Shown here in pieces: positions 17,354 through 26,800 of a DNA stretch of 64,000 nucleotides (position 1 is its first letter; each line of letters begins with the position of its first letter). The notes below the pieces were generated by a model. The model saw nothing but the letters and a program-made list of their open reading frames with translations. It was not told the origin of the DNA and ran no database searches. The position numbers were made by a program, and so were the translations under genes. The DNA comes from Streptomyces flaveolus (GTDB lineage: Bacteria > Actinomycetota > Actinomycetes > Streptomycetales > Streptomycetaceae): NCBI RefSeq assembly GCF_014648815.1, contig NZ_BMRV01000022.1, positions 48,581-112,580 on the forward strand, written 5' to 3'.

Positions 17354-18865
17354 GTGACCACCACGACCGACCTGGTGTCGTACGAGGACGCGCTGGCGTC
17401 GTACGACCCCGTCATGGGCCTCGAGGTCCATGTCGAACTCGGCACCCGGACCAAGATGTTCTGCGGCTGTTCGACCGCACTGGGCGCCGACCCGAACACC
17501 CAGACCTGCCCCGTCTGCCTCGGCATGCCCGGCGCGCTCCCGGTCGTCAACGCGACCGGCGTCGAGTCGGCGATCAAGATCGGCCTCGCGCTGAACTGCG
17601 AGATCGCCGAGTGGTGCCGCTTCGCCCGGAAGAACTACTTCTATCCGGACATGCCGAAGAACTTCCAGACCTCCCAGTACGACGAGCCGATCGCCTTCAA
17701 CGGCTACCTCGACGTGCAGCTGGAGGACGGCGAGACCTTCCGCGTCCAGATCGAGCGCGCCCACATGGAGGAGGACACCGGCAAGTCGACGCACGTCGGC
17801 GGCGCCACCGGCCGTATCCACGGCGCGTCCCACTCCCTGCTGGACTACAACCGCGCCGGCATCCCGCTCATCGAGATCGTCACCAAGCCGATCGAGGGCG
17901 CGGGGGAGCGTGCGCCGGAGGTCGCGCGGGCGTACGTCCGCGAGCTGCGCGAGGTCATCCGCGCGCTCGGCGTGTCCGAGGCCCGGATGGAGATGGGCCA
18001 GATGCGCTGCGACGTCAACCTGTCGCTGCGTCCGAACGGCACCGAGAAGTTCGGTACCCGCTCCGAGACCAAGAACGTCAACTCGCTGCGGTCCGTGGAG
18101 CGCGCGGCCCGCTTCGAGATCCAGCGGCACGCGGCGGTCCTGAACAGCGGCGGCACGATCATCCAGGAGACCCGCCACTTCCACGAGGACACCGGGTCGA
18201 CGACCTCGGGCCGCGTGAAGGAGGAGGCCGAGGACTACCGGTACTTCCCGGAGCCCGACCTGGTGCCGGTGGCCCCGTCCCGCGAGTGGGTCGAGGAGAT
18301 CCGGTCCGCCCTTCCCGAACTGCCGCTGGTGCGCCGCAACCGGCTCCGCGAGGAGTGGGGCATCTCCGGCACCGACATGCAGGCCATCCTCAACGCCGGT
18401 GCGCTGGACCCGATCGTCGCCACGATCGACGCCGGTGCCGACGCGGCCTCCGCCCGCAAGTGGTGGATGGGCGAGCTGGCCCGCAGCGCCAACGAGTCCC
18501 AGAAGTCGCTGGACGAGCTGGCGATCACGCCGCAGCAGGTGGCCCGGGTGACCGAGCTGGTCACGAAGGGCGACCTGAACGACAAGCTGGCCCGCCAGGT
18601 CATCGAGGGTGTCCTCGCCGGTGAGGGCACGCCGGACGAGGTCGTCGACAAGCGCGGCCTGAAGGTCGTCTCCGACGAGGGCGCGCTGACCGCCGCCGTC
18701 GACGAGGCCATCGCCGGCAACCCGGGCGTCGCCGACAAGATCCGCGGCGGCAAGGTGGCCGCGGCCGGCGCCCTGGTCGGCGCGGTCATGAAGGCGACCC
18801 GGGGTCAGGCGGACGCGGCCCGCGTCAAGGAACTGATCCTGGAGAAGCTGGGCGTCGAGGGCTGA
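17354..18865 (+). CDS. gatB: Asp-tRNA(Asn)/Glu-tRNA(Gln) amidotransferase subunit B
   Basis: The protein has 503 residues. GatB phosphorylates the misacylated side chain and uses ammonia from GatA to amidate it. GLEVHVELGTRTKMFCGC with the later CPVCLG gives the zinc-binding cysteines of the cradle domain. HMEEDTGKS and DYNRAGIPLIEIVTKP are family hallmarks, and the C-terminal helical/YqeY-like tail that binds tRNA runs from about residue 400 (GVLAGEGTPDEVVDKRGL). The GTG start follows GAGAGGGAAG. The 79-aa gene ends 15 bases upstream, so gatC-gatA-unknown-gatB is one operon. Confidence 0.96.
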   Translation: MTTTTDLVSYEDALASYDPVMGLEVHVELGTRTKMFCGCSTALGADPNTQTCPVCLGMPGALPVVNATGVESAIKIGLALNCEIAEWCRFARKNYFYPDMPKNFQTSQYDEPIAFNGYLDVQLEDGETFRVQIERAHMEEDTGKSTHVGGATGRIHGASHSLLDYNRAGIPLIEIVTKPIEGAGERAPEVARAYVRELREVIRALGVSEARMEMGQMRCDVNLSLRPNGTEKFGTRSETKNVNSLRSVERAARFEIQRHAAVLNSGGTIIQETRHFHEDTGSTTSGRVKEEAEDYRYFPEPDLVPVAPSREWVEEIRSALPELPLVRRNRLREEWGISGTDMQAILNAGALDPIVATIDAGADAASARKWWMGELARSANESQKSLDELAITPQQVARVTELVTKGDLNDKLARQVIEGVLAGEGTPDEVVDKRGLKVVSDEGALTAAVDEAIAGNPGVADKIRGGKVAAAGALVGAVMKATRGQADAARVKELILEKLGVEG

Positions 18866-18884
18866 CGCCGGTTCTCACCGCTTC

Positions 18885-18914
18885 GGGGGATGCATCGGTC
18901 ACGGTGCATCCCCC
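18885..18914 (+). terminator. Hairpin terminator after gatB
   Basis: GGGGGATGCA (18885-18894) and TGCATCCCCC (18905-18914) form a perfect 10-bp stem with a 10-base loop, 19 bases after the gatB stop. There is no T-run, as is common for Streptomyces terminators. Confidence 0.7.
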
Positions 18915-18976
18915 TCGGCGTCACGCCGTACGGCGGTGTGCCGCACGGTGCCTGTCACGGCGCACGGCATGGCGTG

Positions 18977-19744
18977 TCACGCCGTACGGCGCCCCACGAC
19001 CCGTGCGAAGCCCAGCGCGCGCCCTTGGTCGGCGCGCAGCAGTTCCACCGAGTCGCGTGCCATCCCCGCCATGAACTCGCTCGGGCTCTCCTTCGCGCAC
19101 ACCTCGCTCCACCGCAGCCAGTCCCGCCAGCCGTCCGGCTGCCAGTCCGCGGCCTCGACCTCCACGGCGCCGCTGCGCGTCCAGTGCCGTCGCCACCAGG
19201 CGGGGGAGTGGAACGCCCAGAACCCCGGATCCCAGTACGGCCTCAGATGCTCCGGCGGCTCCACGCCCTCCGGCTCCTCCCGCAGCGCCGGGACGACGAC
19301 GCCGATCCGCCCGCCGGGCTTGAGCAGCCGGGTGAGCGTGGGCAGGTAGAGGTCACTGGTGCCGAAGTACTGGTAGGCGTCGATGCTGACGACCGCGTCG
19401 AACGTGCCCTCGCCGAAGGGCAGGTCGTGCGCCTCGGCGTACACCGGCAGCACCCGGTCCGCGACGCCCGCCTCGGCGATGCGCACCGCGTTCTCGTCGG
19501 GCCGGATCCACAGGTCGGCGGCGGTCACCTGAAGGCCGTACTCCCGGGCCAGGAAGACCGAGGTGAGCGCCCGTCCGCAGCCCAGGTCCAGGACCCGGGC
19601 GCCGGGCGGCAGGCGGTCGAGCCCCAGGGCCGGGGCCAGCCATTCCAGCAGCCACAGCGGATGTGGGCCCATCTGGTGCTCGATGATCCAGCGCAGGTCG
19701 TAACCGTTGCTGCGCGGATAGGCGGTGTGAGTGAGTTCGGACAT
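18977..19744 (-). CDS. Class I SAM-dependent methyltransferase
   Basis: The protein has 255 residues. VLDLGCGRALTSVFLA is SAM motif I (about residue 50), VTAADLW motif II, and FDAVVSIDAYQYFG motif IV, with LLKPGGRIGVVVPAL as the post-motif region. The C-terminal half is rich in tryptophan (WAFHSPAWWRRHW, WQPDGWRDWLRW), which may form an aromatic acceptor pocket. The acceptor molecule is unknown. It is convergent with gatB, with a terminator hairpin between them. Confidence 0.82.
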   Translation of the reverse strand: MSELTHTAYPRSNGYDLRWIIEHQMGPHPLWLLEWLAPALGLDRLPPGARVLDLGCGRALTSVFLAREYGLQVTAADLWIRPDENAVRIAEAGVADRVLPVYAEAHDLPFGEGTFDAVVSIDAYQYFGTSDLYLPTLTRLLKPGGRIGVVVPALREEPEGVEPPEHLRPYWDPGFWAFHSPAWWRRHWTRSGAVEVEAADWQPDGWRDWLRWSEVCAKESPSEFMAGMARDSVELLRADQGRALGFARVVGRRTA

Positions 19745-19995
19745 AGACAGCCATGCATAGCGGCGGCCGGCGTGGCGCGCACCTGGATTTCCGGCCGCGC
19801 GCCACGGCGGAGTTCACCTGATTGTCCGGGGAACCGTCTCCCGGTGTTGTGAATAAGACCACGAAGTACGCAAATGATCACGTCCGACTGTAAGAGTGGC
19901 TTTCGCATTGCTCATGCGTTCTTTGCGGGCTGTTCACACCATGAACGACTGTTCCCTGACAAAGATCCACAATCTGACATCCGGGAGCACGTTTC
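19745..19995. other. 251-base divergent promoter region, relatively A/T rich
   Basis: No gene is seen. The stretch from about 19850 to 19980 is much richer in A and T than the surrounding coding DNA, as expected of promoter DNA. GTTCA-CACCA-TGAAC at 19932-19946 is a perfect 5-bp inverted repeat about 50 bases before the MMPL start, and CGCAT-TGCTC-ATGCG at 19904-19918 is another. Either could be an operator for the transporter gene. Confidence 0.4.
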
Positions 19996-22242
19996 GTGGC
20001 AGCCCTCGCACGCTGGTGTGTCCAGCGCCGCCTCGTCGCCGTTCTGCTCTGGCTCCTCGCCCTCGGCGGGGTCGCCACGGCCGCCGTCGTCTCCGGCTCC
20101 GCGTACTCCAACGACTACGGCGTTCCCGGCACCGACTCCGACCGCGCCTCCCGGCTGCTCGCATCGGGCTTCCCCGCACTCGACGGCGACAGCGACACCG
20201 TCGTCTGGCACACCACGTCCGGGACGGTCCGCGCGGCCGACGTCGAACAGACCATGACCCGCACCCTGGACCGCATCGCGGAGCTGCCCGGGGTGGCCTC
20301 GGTGACCAACCCGTACGACGACCCCGAATCGGCCCTGATCAGCGAGAACGCCCACACGGCGTACGCCACGGTCACCTTCGACGCCCCGGCCCAGGACATC
20401 GACGCGGCCCAGGCGCGCGCGGTCGTCGACACCGCAAGGGCCGCCGCGACCGACGGGCTCCAGGTCGAACTGGGCGGCAGCGCCGTCGCGCTCACCGAGT
20501 CCTCCGGCGGCCACCTCGCCGAGGCCGTCGGTGTGGCCGTCGCCGCGGTCGTGCTGTTCCTCGCCTTCGGGTCCCTCGCCGCCTCCCTGCTGCCCATCGC
20601 CACGGCACTGGTCTCCGTCGGCACCGCCTACGCCGGCATCACCCTGCTCGGCCACGCCATGACCGTCGCCGACTTCGCGCCCATGCTGGGCACCCTCATC
20701 GGGCTCGGCGTGGGCATCGACTACGCGCTGTTCGTCGTCACCCGGCACCGGCGCGGGCTGAAGCGCGGCCTGTCCGTCACCGAGGCCGCCACCAGTGCCG
20801 TCGCGACCACGGGACGCGCGGTCGTCTTCGCGGGCGCCACCGTGTGCATCGCCCTCCTCGGCATGCTGATCCTGCGCCTCAGCTTCCTCAACGGCGTGGC
20901 CATCGCCGCCTCGCTGACCGTCGTGCTCACCGTCGCCGCCTCCGTGACGCTGCTGCCGGCCCTGCTGTCGTACATCGGCCCGCGCGCCCTGAGCCGCCGC
21001 GAGCGGCGCCGACTCGCCGAGCACGGGCCCGAACCCGAGCTGCCGACCGGGCTCGCCGCCCGCTGGTCGGCGTTCGTCGAGCGCCACCCCAAGCTGCTCG
21101 GCGTCCTCGCGCTGGTCGTCGTCACGGTCCTCGCCCTACCCACCCTCGGACTGCGCCTGGGCACCTCCGACCAGGGCAACGACCCCCGGGGCACGACCAC
21201 CCGCCAGGCGTACGACCTGCTCGCCGACGGCTTCGGCCCCGGGGTGAACGGCCCCCTCACCCTGGTCACCAAGGTGGGCGGCGCAGAGGACCGGCTCGCC
21301 CTGGACAACCTGGGCGCCTCGCTGCGCGCCACCGAGGGGGTCTCCTCGGTGACGCCGGTGACGTACAACTCCGCCGGCGACACCGCGTATCTCGCCGTCG
21401 TGCCCGAGTCGGCCCCACAGTCCCGGACGACCAGCGACCTCGTCGAGCGGCTGCGCTCCGAGGTGCTGCCGCGTGCCGAGACCGGTACGTCGCTCGACGT
21501 GCACGTCGGCGGAGTGACGGCCGGCTACGACGACTTCGCCGGGGTCATCGTCGGCAAGCTGCCGCTGTTCGTCGGGGTCGTCGTCGGGCTCGGCTGCCTG
21601 CTGCTCCTGCTGGCCTTCCGCTCGATCGGCATCCCGGTCAAGGCCGCGGCGATGAACGTCGCCGCCGTGGCCGCCTCCTTCGGGATCGTCGTCGCGATCT
21701 TCCAATGGGGCTGGGGCAGCGAACTGCTCGGACTCGGCAGCGCGGGCCCGATCGAGCCCTTCCTGCCCGTGATCATGGTGTCGGTGCTCTTCGGGCTCTC
21801 CATGGACTATCAGGTCTTCCTGGTCAGCCGGATGTACGAGGAGTGGCTGGAGACCGGCGACAACCGCCGGGCCGTGCGCGTCGGGCTCGCCGAGACCAGC
21901 CGGGTGATCAACTCCGCCGCGGTCATCATGATCTCGGTGTTCCTCGCCTTCGTGCTCAGCGGCGACCGGGTGATCGCCATGTTCGGCATCGCGCTCGCCG
22001 CCGCCGTAGCGCTGGACGCCTTCGTGCTCCGCACGCTCCTGGTGCCCGCGCTGATGCACCTGCTCGGCCGGGCCAACTGGTGGCTGCCGCGTCGGCTGGA
22101 CGCCTGGCTGCCCCGCCTCAGCATCGAACCGCCGGAGTGCCGCGCCGCCCATGAGAGGCTGGCCGCGGCGACGGACGCCGAAGTGGCGGACGTCCTGGCG
22201 GAGGAGGAACGGCAGCGCGATGTACGCGATATCACTGGGTGA
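19996..22242 (+). CDS. MMPL/RND-family membrane transporter
   Basis: The protein has 748 residues in the actinobacterial MMPL type: two repeats, each with one helix, a large extracytoplasmic domain and a bundle of five helices. First-half markers are SNDYGVPGTDSDRASRLL after helix 1 and the GLGVGIDYALFVVTRHR motif in helix 4 (about residue 250). The second half repeats this as FGLSMDYQVFLVSRMYEEW (about residue 600). The charged Asp-Tyr pairs used for proton coupling are kept in both halves. Substrates of the family are lipids, hydrophobic compounds and antibiotics; none can be assigned here. The GTG start is preceded by CCGGGAGC. The GNAT gene overlaps its 3' end. Confidence 0.9.
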   Translation: MAALARWCVQRRLVAVLLWLLALGGVATAAVVSGSAYSNDYGVPGTDSDRASRLLASGFPALDGDSDTVVWHTTSGTVRAADVEQTMTRTLDRIAELPGVASVTNPYDDPESALISENAHTAYATVTFDAPAQDIDAAQARAVVDTARAAATDGLQVELGGSAVALTESSGGHLAEAVGVAVAAVVLFLAFGSLAASLLPIATALVSVGTAYAGITLLGHAMTVADFAPMLGTLIGLGVGIDYALFVVTRHRRGLKRGLSVTEAATSAVATTGRAVVFAGATVCIALLGMLILRLSFLNGVAIAASLTVVLTVAASVTLLPALLSYIGPRALSRRERRRLAEHGPEPELPTGLAARWSAFVERHPKLLGVLALVVVTVLALPTLGLRLGTSDQGNDPRGTTTRQAYDLLADGFGPGVNGPLTLVTKVGGAEDRLALDNLGASLRATEGVSSVTPVTYNSAGDTAYLAVVPESAPQSRTTSDLVERLRSEVLPRAETGTSLDVHVGGVTAGYDDFAGVIVGKLPLFVGVVVGLGCLLLLLAFRSIGIPVKAAAMNVAAVAASFGIVVAIFQWGWGSELLGLGSAGPIEPFLPVIMVSVLFGLSMDYQVFLVSRMYEEWLETGDNRRAVRVGLAETSRVINSAAVIMISVFLAFVLSGDRVIAMFGIALAAAVALDAFVLRTLLVPALMHLLGRANWWLPRRLDAWLPRLSIEPPECRAAHERLAAATDAEVADVLAEEERQRDVRDITG

Positions 22243-22795
22243 CGACGGAGCCGAACTGCGCCCCCTGGAGACCTGGCACGCCGAGGAGTTCCTGGCCCAC
22301 CTGGACCGGGGGAGGGACTTCATCACCGAGCACATCCCCTTCGGCGCGAAGGCCACCGACATCGGCTCCGCCAGGGAACTGCTCCAGTCCTACGCCGACC
22401 GGCACGCCGCCGACAGCGGCTTCCTGCACGGGCTGTGGCTGGACGGCAAGCTCGTCGGCGGGCTGCTCTTCCGCGTCTTCGACGCGGCCACCGGCGTCTG
22501 CGAGATCGGCTGCTGGCTGGAGCCCGCCGGAACGGGCCGGGGCCTCGTCACCCGCGGGGCCCGCGTCCTGATCGACTGGGCCTTCGACGAGCGCGGCATG
22601 CACCGCGTGGAATGGCACGCCTCGTCCGCGAACACCCCCAGTGTCAACGCCGCCCGGCGGCTCGGCATGATGCGGGAGGGCGTACTGCGCGAAACCTTCC
22701 CCTATCGGGGCGTCCGCCAAGACACCGAGGTGTGGGCGGTACTGGCGCCCGAGTGGCGTGCGGCACGCGCGCGCGGCGCTCACAACGATCATTAA
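22220..22795 (+). CDS. GNAT-family N-acetyltransferase (RimJ/RimL-like)
   Basis: The protein has 191 residues. AELRPLETWHAEEFLAHL is the N-terminal strand and helix typical of RimJ/RimL enzymes. GCWLEPAGTGRGLVTRGARVLIDWAF holds the acetyl-CoA pyrophosphate-binding loop (here PAGTGRGLV), and RVEWHASSANTPSVNAARRLGMMREGVLR the signature AxxNxxSxxxxxxLGF region. It uses acetyl-CoA to acetylate an amino group on an unknown target. The start lies 23 bases inside the MMPL gene, so the two are translationally linked. GAGGAGG lies 12 bases upstream of the ATG. Confidence 0.85.
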   Translation: MYAISLGDDGAELRPLETWHAEEFLAHLDRGRDFITEHIPFGAKATDIGSARELLQSYADRHAADSGFLHGLWLDGKLVGGLLFRVFDAATGVCEIGCWLEPAGTGRGLVTRGARVLIDWAFDERGMHRVEWHASSANTPSVNAARRLGMMREGVLRETFPYRGVRQDTEVWAVLAPEWRAARARGAHNDH

Positions 22796-22830
22796 GGGAC
22801 CTCTCAGAGAGCGTCCGTACGGTGCGAGGC

Positions 22831-23412
22831 ATGGGAACGAAGACAGTGGACGAGACCGCCGGCAAGACCGACCTGGACAAGGTGGACGAGGTGGCGAAGA
22901 CCGAGGCCACCGAGAACACGGCCGTGGACGGTGACGCCACCGCGGTCGACGCCCCCGCGGTGGACGAGACCGACGCGGAGACCTATGCCGACGCGGGTGT
23001 CGTCGAGAAGGACGGCCCGACGGGTGTCGGCCAGGGCGCCGGCGCCGTCGTCTCCGCCGGGCTCGGCATCGTCGCGCTGACCGGCAGCTGGGTCGGCACC
23101 GTGGCCTCCGCGCGCGAGTCGCTGATCGGCCAGCTGGAGACCTCGTCGTCCTCCAACGTCGCCACGCTGATCGAGAAGGGCTACGGCAACGCCTGGCACG
23201 CCACCGCACTGTGGGGCGGCCTGTTCGCCCTGCTCGCGCTGATCGTCGGTGTCGTGGTGCTGGCCCGGCCCGCCTTCGGCGCCCCCGGCAGGCCGCAGGC
23301 GCCGTGGATCAAGTCGGTCGCCTGGGCGGGGGTCGCGCTCGGCGTCATCGGGCTGCTCCTGGCCGTCCTCAAGTACACGGACGTCCTGCTGGGACTGCCG
23401 TCCACCGGCTGA
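22831..23412 (+). CDS. Hypothetical membrane protein with acidic N-terminus
   Basis: The protein has 193 residues. The first 65 are acidic and low in complexity (repeated VDET, AVD and DAET segments), likely disordered. Three hydrophobic helices follow: AGAVVSAGLGIVALTGSWVG, WGGLFALLALIVGVVVLA and SVAWAGVALGVIGLLLAVL. Between helix 1 and 2 a polar stretch (SLIGQLETSSSSNVATLIEKGYGNAW) is probably extracytoplasmic. I do not recognise the family. The ATG was chosen because it follows GTGCGAGGC and the gene lies alone between the GNAT gene and a strong inverted repeat. Confidence 0.6.
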   Translation: MGTKTVDETAGKTDLDKVDEVAKTEATENTAVDGDATAVDAPAVDETDAETYADAGVVEKDGPTGVGQGAGAVVSAGLGIVALTGSWVGTVASARESLIGQLETSSSSNVATLIEKGYGNAWHATALWGGLFALLALIVGVVVLARPAFGAPGRPQAPWIKSVAWAGVALGVIGLLLAVLKYTDVLLGLPSTG

Positions 23413-23423
23413 CCCGACCTCCT

Positions 23424-23474
23424 GAGGGGTCTTAGGGCATCAGCGCGCCCCCGGCGCACGCCCTAAGACCCCTC
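23424..23474 (+). terminator. 15-bp perfect inverted repeat (terminator or regulatory hairpin)
   Basis: GAGGGGTCTTAGGGC (23424-23438) is exactly complementary to GCCCTAAGACCCCTC (23460-23474), with a 21-base loop. It begins 12 bases after the membrane-protein stop and 134 bases before the next small gene. The TTAG core is unusual for a GC hairpin here. It probably terminates transcription. Confidence 0.65.
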
Positions 23475-23607
23475 ACCCGTGTCTAAGGCCCCGCGCGGGC
23501 ACCGAAGATGCGGAACTTACCCGATGTGGCCCACCCCCCTGGGAGACGAAGGTAGAGGCATCGCAAGCGAGCGAATGCGAAACCGGCCTCTCACCAAGGG
23601 ACACACC

Positions 23608-23793
23608 ATGTACGAGTACGAGATCCAGCAGCTCCGCGCCGCCGAACTGATCCGCCGGGCCGACCGGGCCAGGCTGGCCCGCGAGGCAGTCCGCGCCCGT
23701 CGCGCCGCCCGCCGGGACGCCCGCCACGGCGCGGCCCCGGCGGAGAGCCATACGTCCCGGCTGCGCAGGCACCGGTTCGCCCGGGCCGCGTGA
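23608..23793 (+). CDS. Small basic helical protein (61 aa)
   Basis: The product is 61 residues. It starts YEYEIQQLRAAELIRRADRA and continues as one long arginine/alanine-rich helix (RLAREAVRARRAARRDARHG), ending in SRLRRHRFARAA. AAGGGA precedes the ATG. Small proteins with this MYEYE...RAAELIRRA start recur in Streptomyces in my memory, but no function is known to me. The charge and helix pattern suggest nucleic-acid or partner binding. It lies between the inverted repeat and the large LuxR-type regulator. Confidence 0.6.
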   Translation: MYEYEIQQLRAAELIRRADRARLAREAVRARRAARRDARHGAAPAESHTSRLRRHRFARAA

Positions 23794-23897
23794 ACGGGGG
23801 GACCGGGGAGGGAGGCCGCACGGCCTCCCTCCCCGCCGTCGTGCCGTCCACCGCCCTCCTCCCGAAAACCGGTGCCCCGCCGCCCAACCCGCGTGCG

Positions 23898-26800
23898 ATG
23901 CTCGGGCACGTGGAGACCAGGTCCGTCAGTCCCGTGTTCATCGGCCGCGCAGGCGAACTGGACACGTTGCACGACTCACTCGTCCGCGCCGCCGGCGGGG
24001 GGACCGCCCAGGCGTCCGGCGCCGGAGAGCCGCAGGCACTGCTGCTCGGCGGCGAGGCGGGCGTCGGCAAGACCCGCCTCGTCGAGGAGTTCGCCACCGC
24101 CGCACGCCGGCAGGGCGCCGTCGTCGCACTCGGCGGCTGCGTCGAGATCGGCGCCGACGGGCTGCCCTTCGCCCCCTTCTCCACCGCGCTGCGCGCCCTG
24201 CGCCGCGAACTGCCCGCGGAGCTGGCCGCTGCTGCCGCCGGGCAGGAGGAGGAACTGGCCCGGCTGCTGCCCGAACTGGGCGAGTCCGTCCTCGGCGCCG
24301 GCGCCGGCGGCGGACGGCACGACGAGGAGAGCATGGCCCGCCTCTTCGAGCTCACCGCCCGCCTGCTGGAGCGCGTCGCCGCCCGGCACACCGTCGTCCT
24401 CGTCCTGGAGGACCTGCACTGGGCCGACGCCTCCACCCGGCACCTGATCGCCTACCTCTTCCGCACCCTGCGCACCGGCCGCCTCGTCGTCCTGGCCACC
24501 TATCGCTCCGACGACATCCACCGCCGCCACCCGCTGCGCCCCCTGCTCGCCGAGCTCGACCGCCTGCGCACCGTCCGCCGCATCGAACTCGGCCGCTTCA
24601 CCCGCGACGAGGTCGGCCGCCAGATCGCCGGCATCCTCGCCCACGAACCCGACCAGCTCCAGGTCGACGAGATCTTCGAGCGCTCCGACGGCAACGCCTT
24701 CTTCGTCGAGGAACTCGCCGTCGCCGCCCACGAGGGCTGCTGCACCGGCCTCACCGACTCCCTGCGCGACCTGCTCCTGGTCCGCGTCGAGGCCCTGCCC
24801 GAGAGCGCGCAGCGCGTCGCCCGGATCGTCGCCGAGGGCGGCTCCACGGTGGAGTACCGGCTGCTCGCCGCCGTCGCCGGGCTCGCCGAGGACGACCTCA
24901 TCGAGGCGCTGCGGGCCGCCGTGAACGCCAACCTCCTGCTCCCCGCGCCCGACGGGGACGGCTACCGCTTCCGCCACTCCCTGGTCCGCGAGGCCGTCGC
25001 CGACGACCTGCTCCCCGGCGAGCGCTCCCGCCTCAACCGCCGCTACGCCGAGGCCCTGGACGCCGATCCGACGCTGGTGCCCGCCGCCGAGCGCGTGATG
25101 CGCCTGGCCAGCTACTGGTACCACGCCCACGACCCGGCCAAAGCCCTGCCCGCCGTACTCGACGCCTCCGTCGAGGCCCGCCGGCGCCACGCCTACTCCG
25201 AGCAGCTCCGGCTGCTGGAACGGGCCATGGAACTGTGGGACGCCGCCCCCGACGACGTACGCGACACCCTGCGCCCCGTCGACTACACCGAGGTCTATCC
25301 GCCCTGTGGCTGCCACCCGGAGACCGCGCCCCTGCGCTACCTCGACCTGATGGCCGAGGCCGCCGTGGCCGGACGGCTGTGCGGGGAACGCGAGCGCGCC
25401 CTGAAGATCACCAAGCGGGCGCTGCGCCTGCTGGAGGAGGAACAGGAACCCGGCCCCGACGCCCGGCCGAGCGCACGGGACCCGCAGCGCGCCGCCTGGT
25501 TCTGGACGCAGCGCTCCCTGCTGGTCCAGGCCCAGGGCCGCGGCGACGGCTGGCGTGAGCTGGGCATCGCCCAGGAACTGGTCCGCGGGCTGCCGCCGTC
25601 CAAGGTGCACGCCGAGGTGCTGGCCATGGCGGCCAACTGGTCGATGCTCCACAACCCCGGCCCGGACGCCGTGACCGCCGCGGAGCGCGCCGTGGAGTAC
25701 GCGCGGATGGTGGGCGCCTCCGACATCGAACTCAACGCCCGGCTCACCCTCGGCGGACTGATGGTCGACTCCGGCCACATCGACGCGGGGCTCGCCGAGA
25801 TGTACCAGGTCAGGGACCGGGTCGTGGCGCAGGGGCAGTCCGTCGTGGTCGCCCGCAGCCATGTCAACCTGCCCTCGGTCCTGGAGAGCATCGGCCGCTC
25901 CGAGGAGGCGGTCGGCATCCTGCGCGAGGGCATCGACCTCACCCGCCGCACGGGTCTGCTGGAGTCCGAGGCCTGGGTGTGGGGCAACCTCGCCGAGTCG
26001 CTCATCTCCCTGGGCCGCTGGGACGAGGCGATCGAGGCCGCGCTCACCGCCGCGGCCCCGGGCAGGGGGCCCGCACCGCGCGGCGGCGCCTGCCTCAAGC
26101 GCGCCGTCGTCGCGCTCGCCCGCGGTGAGACGGCCGAGGCCGCCCGGCTGCTCGCCGAGGCCCGCGCCGCCTACGGCACGCACAACCTCACGCCGCAGTA
26201 CCACCTGCCGCTCGCCGCCCTCACCCTCGGCGTCGCCGCCGCCGAGGGCCGTGTCCTCGACGCCCGGGCCGAACTCGACCGCGCCCTGACAGCCGGCTTC
26301 CCGCCCGGCACCCAGCGCTACGGCTGGCCCCTGCTGCTGGCCGCCGCCGAGGCCGAGGCCGACGCACACGGCCTGCCGGCCACCGAGCAGGGCCGCGCCG
26401 AGGTACTCGAACGCCTCGCCGGGGCCGCCAAGTCGCTCACCACGGGCGCCCCGGTCTGGGTCGCCCACGAACGCTGGGTCCGCGCCGAACTCGACCGCGC
26501 CCGGGGCCGGGACACCGTACGGGCCTGGTCGGAGACGGTCACCGCGTTCGAGTGCCTGGAGCGGCCCTACGACCTCGCCCGCGTCCGCCACCGGCTGGCC
26601 GGTGCCCTGCTGGCCGCCGGCGGCGACGACGAGCGGGCCCGCGCCACGGAACTGCTCCGTCTCGCCCGCACCGTCGCCGGCCACCTCGGCGCCCGCCCGC
26701 TCGGTGACGCCGTCGACCGGCTCGCCCTGCGCGCCGGGCTCGTCCTCGGCCGCGCCGCCGAACCGGCCACCGCCCCCGCCGACCCGGCCGACGCCCTCGG

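Noticed and set aside
18919..18990. Repeat of TCACGCCGTACGGCG after gatB
   Set aside because: Two short copies lie about 58 bases apart, one of them at the end of the methyltransferase gene; too short and GC-rich to be called a separate element.
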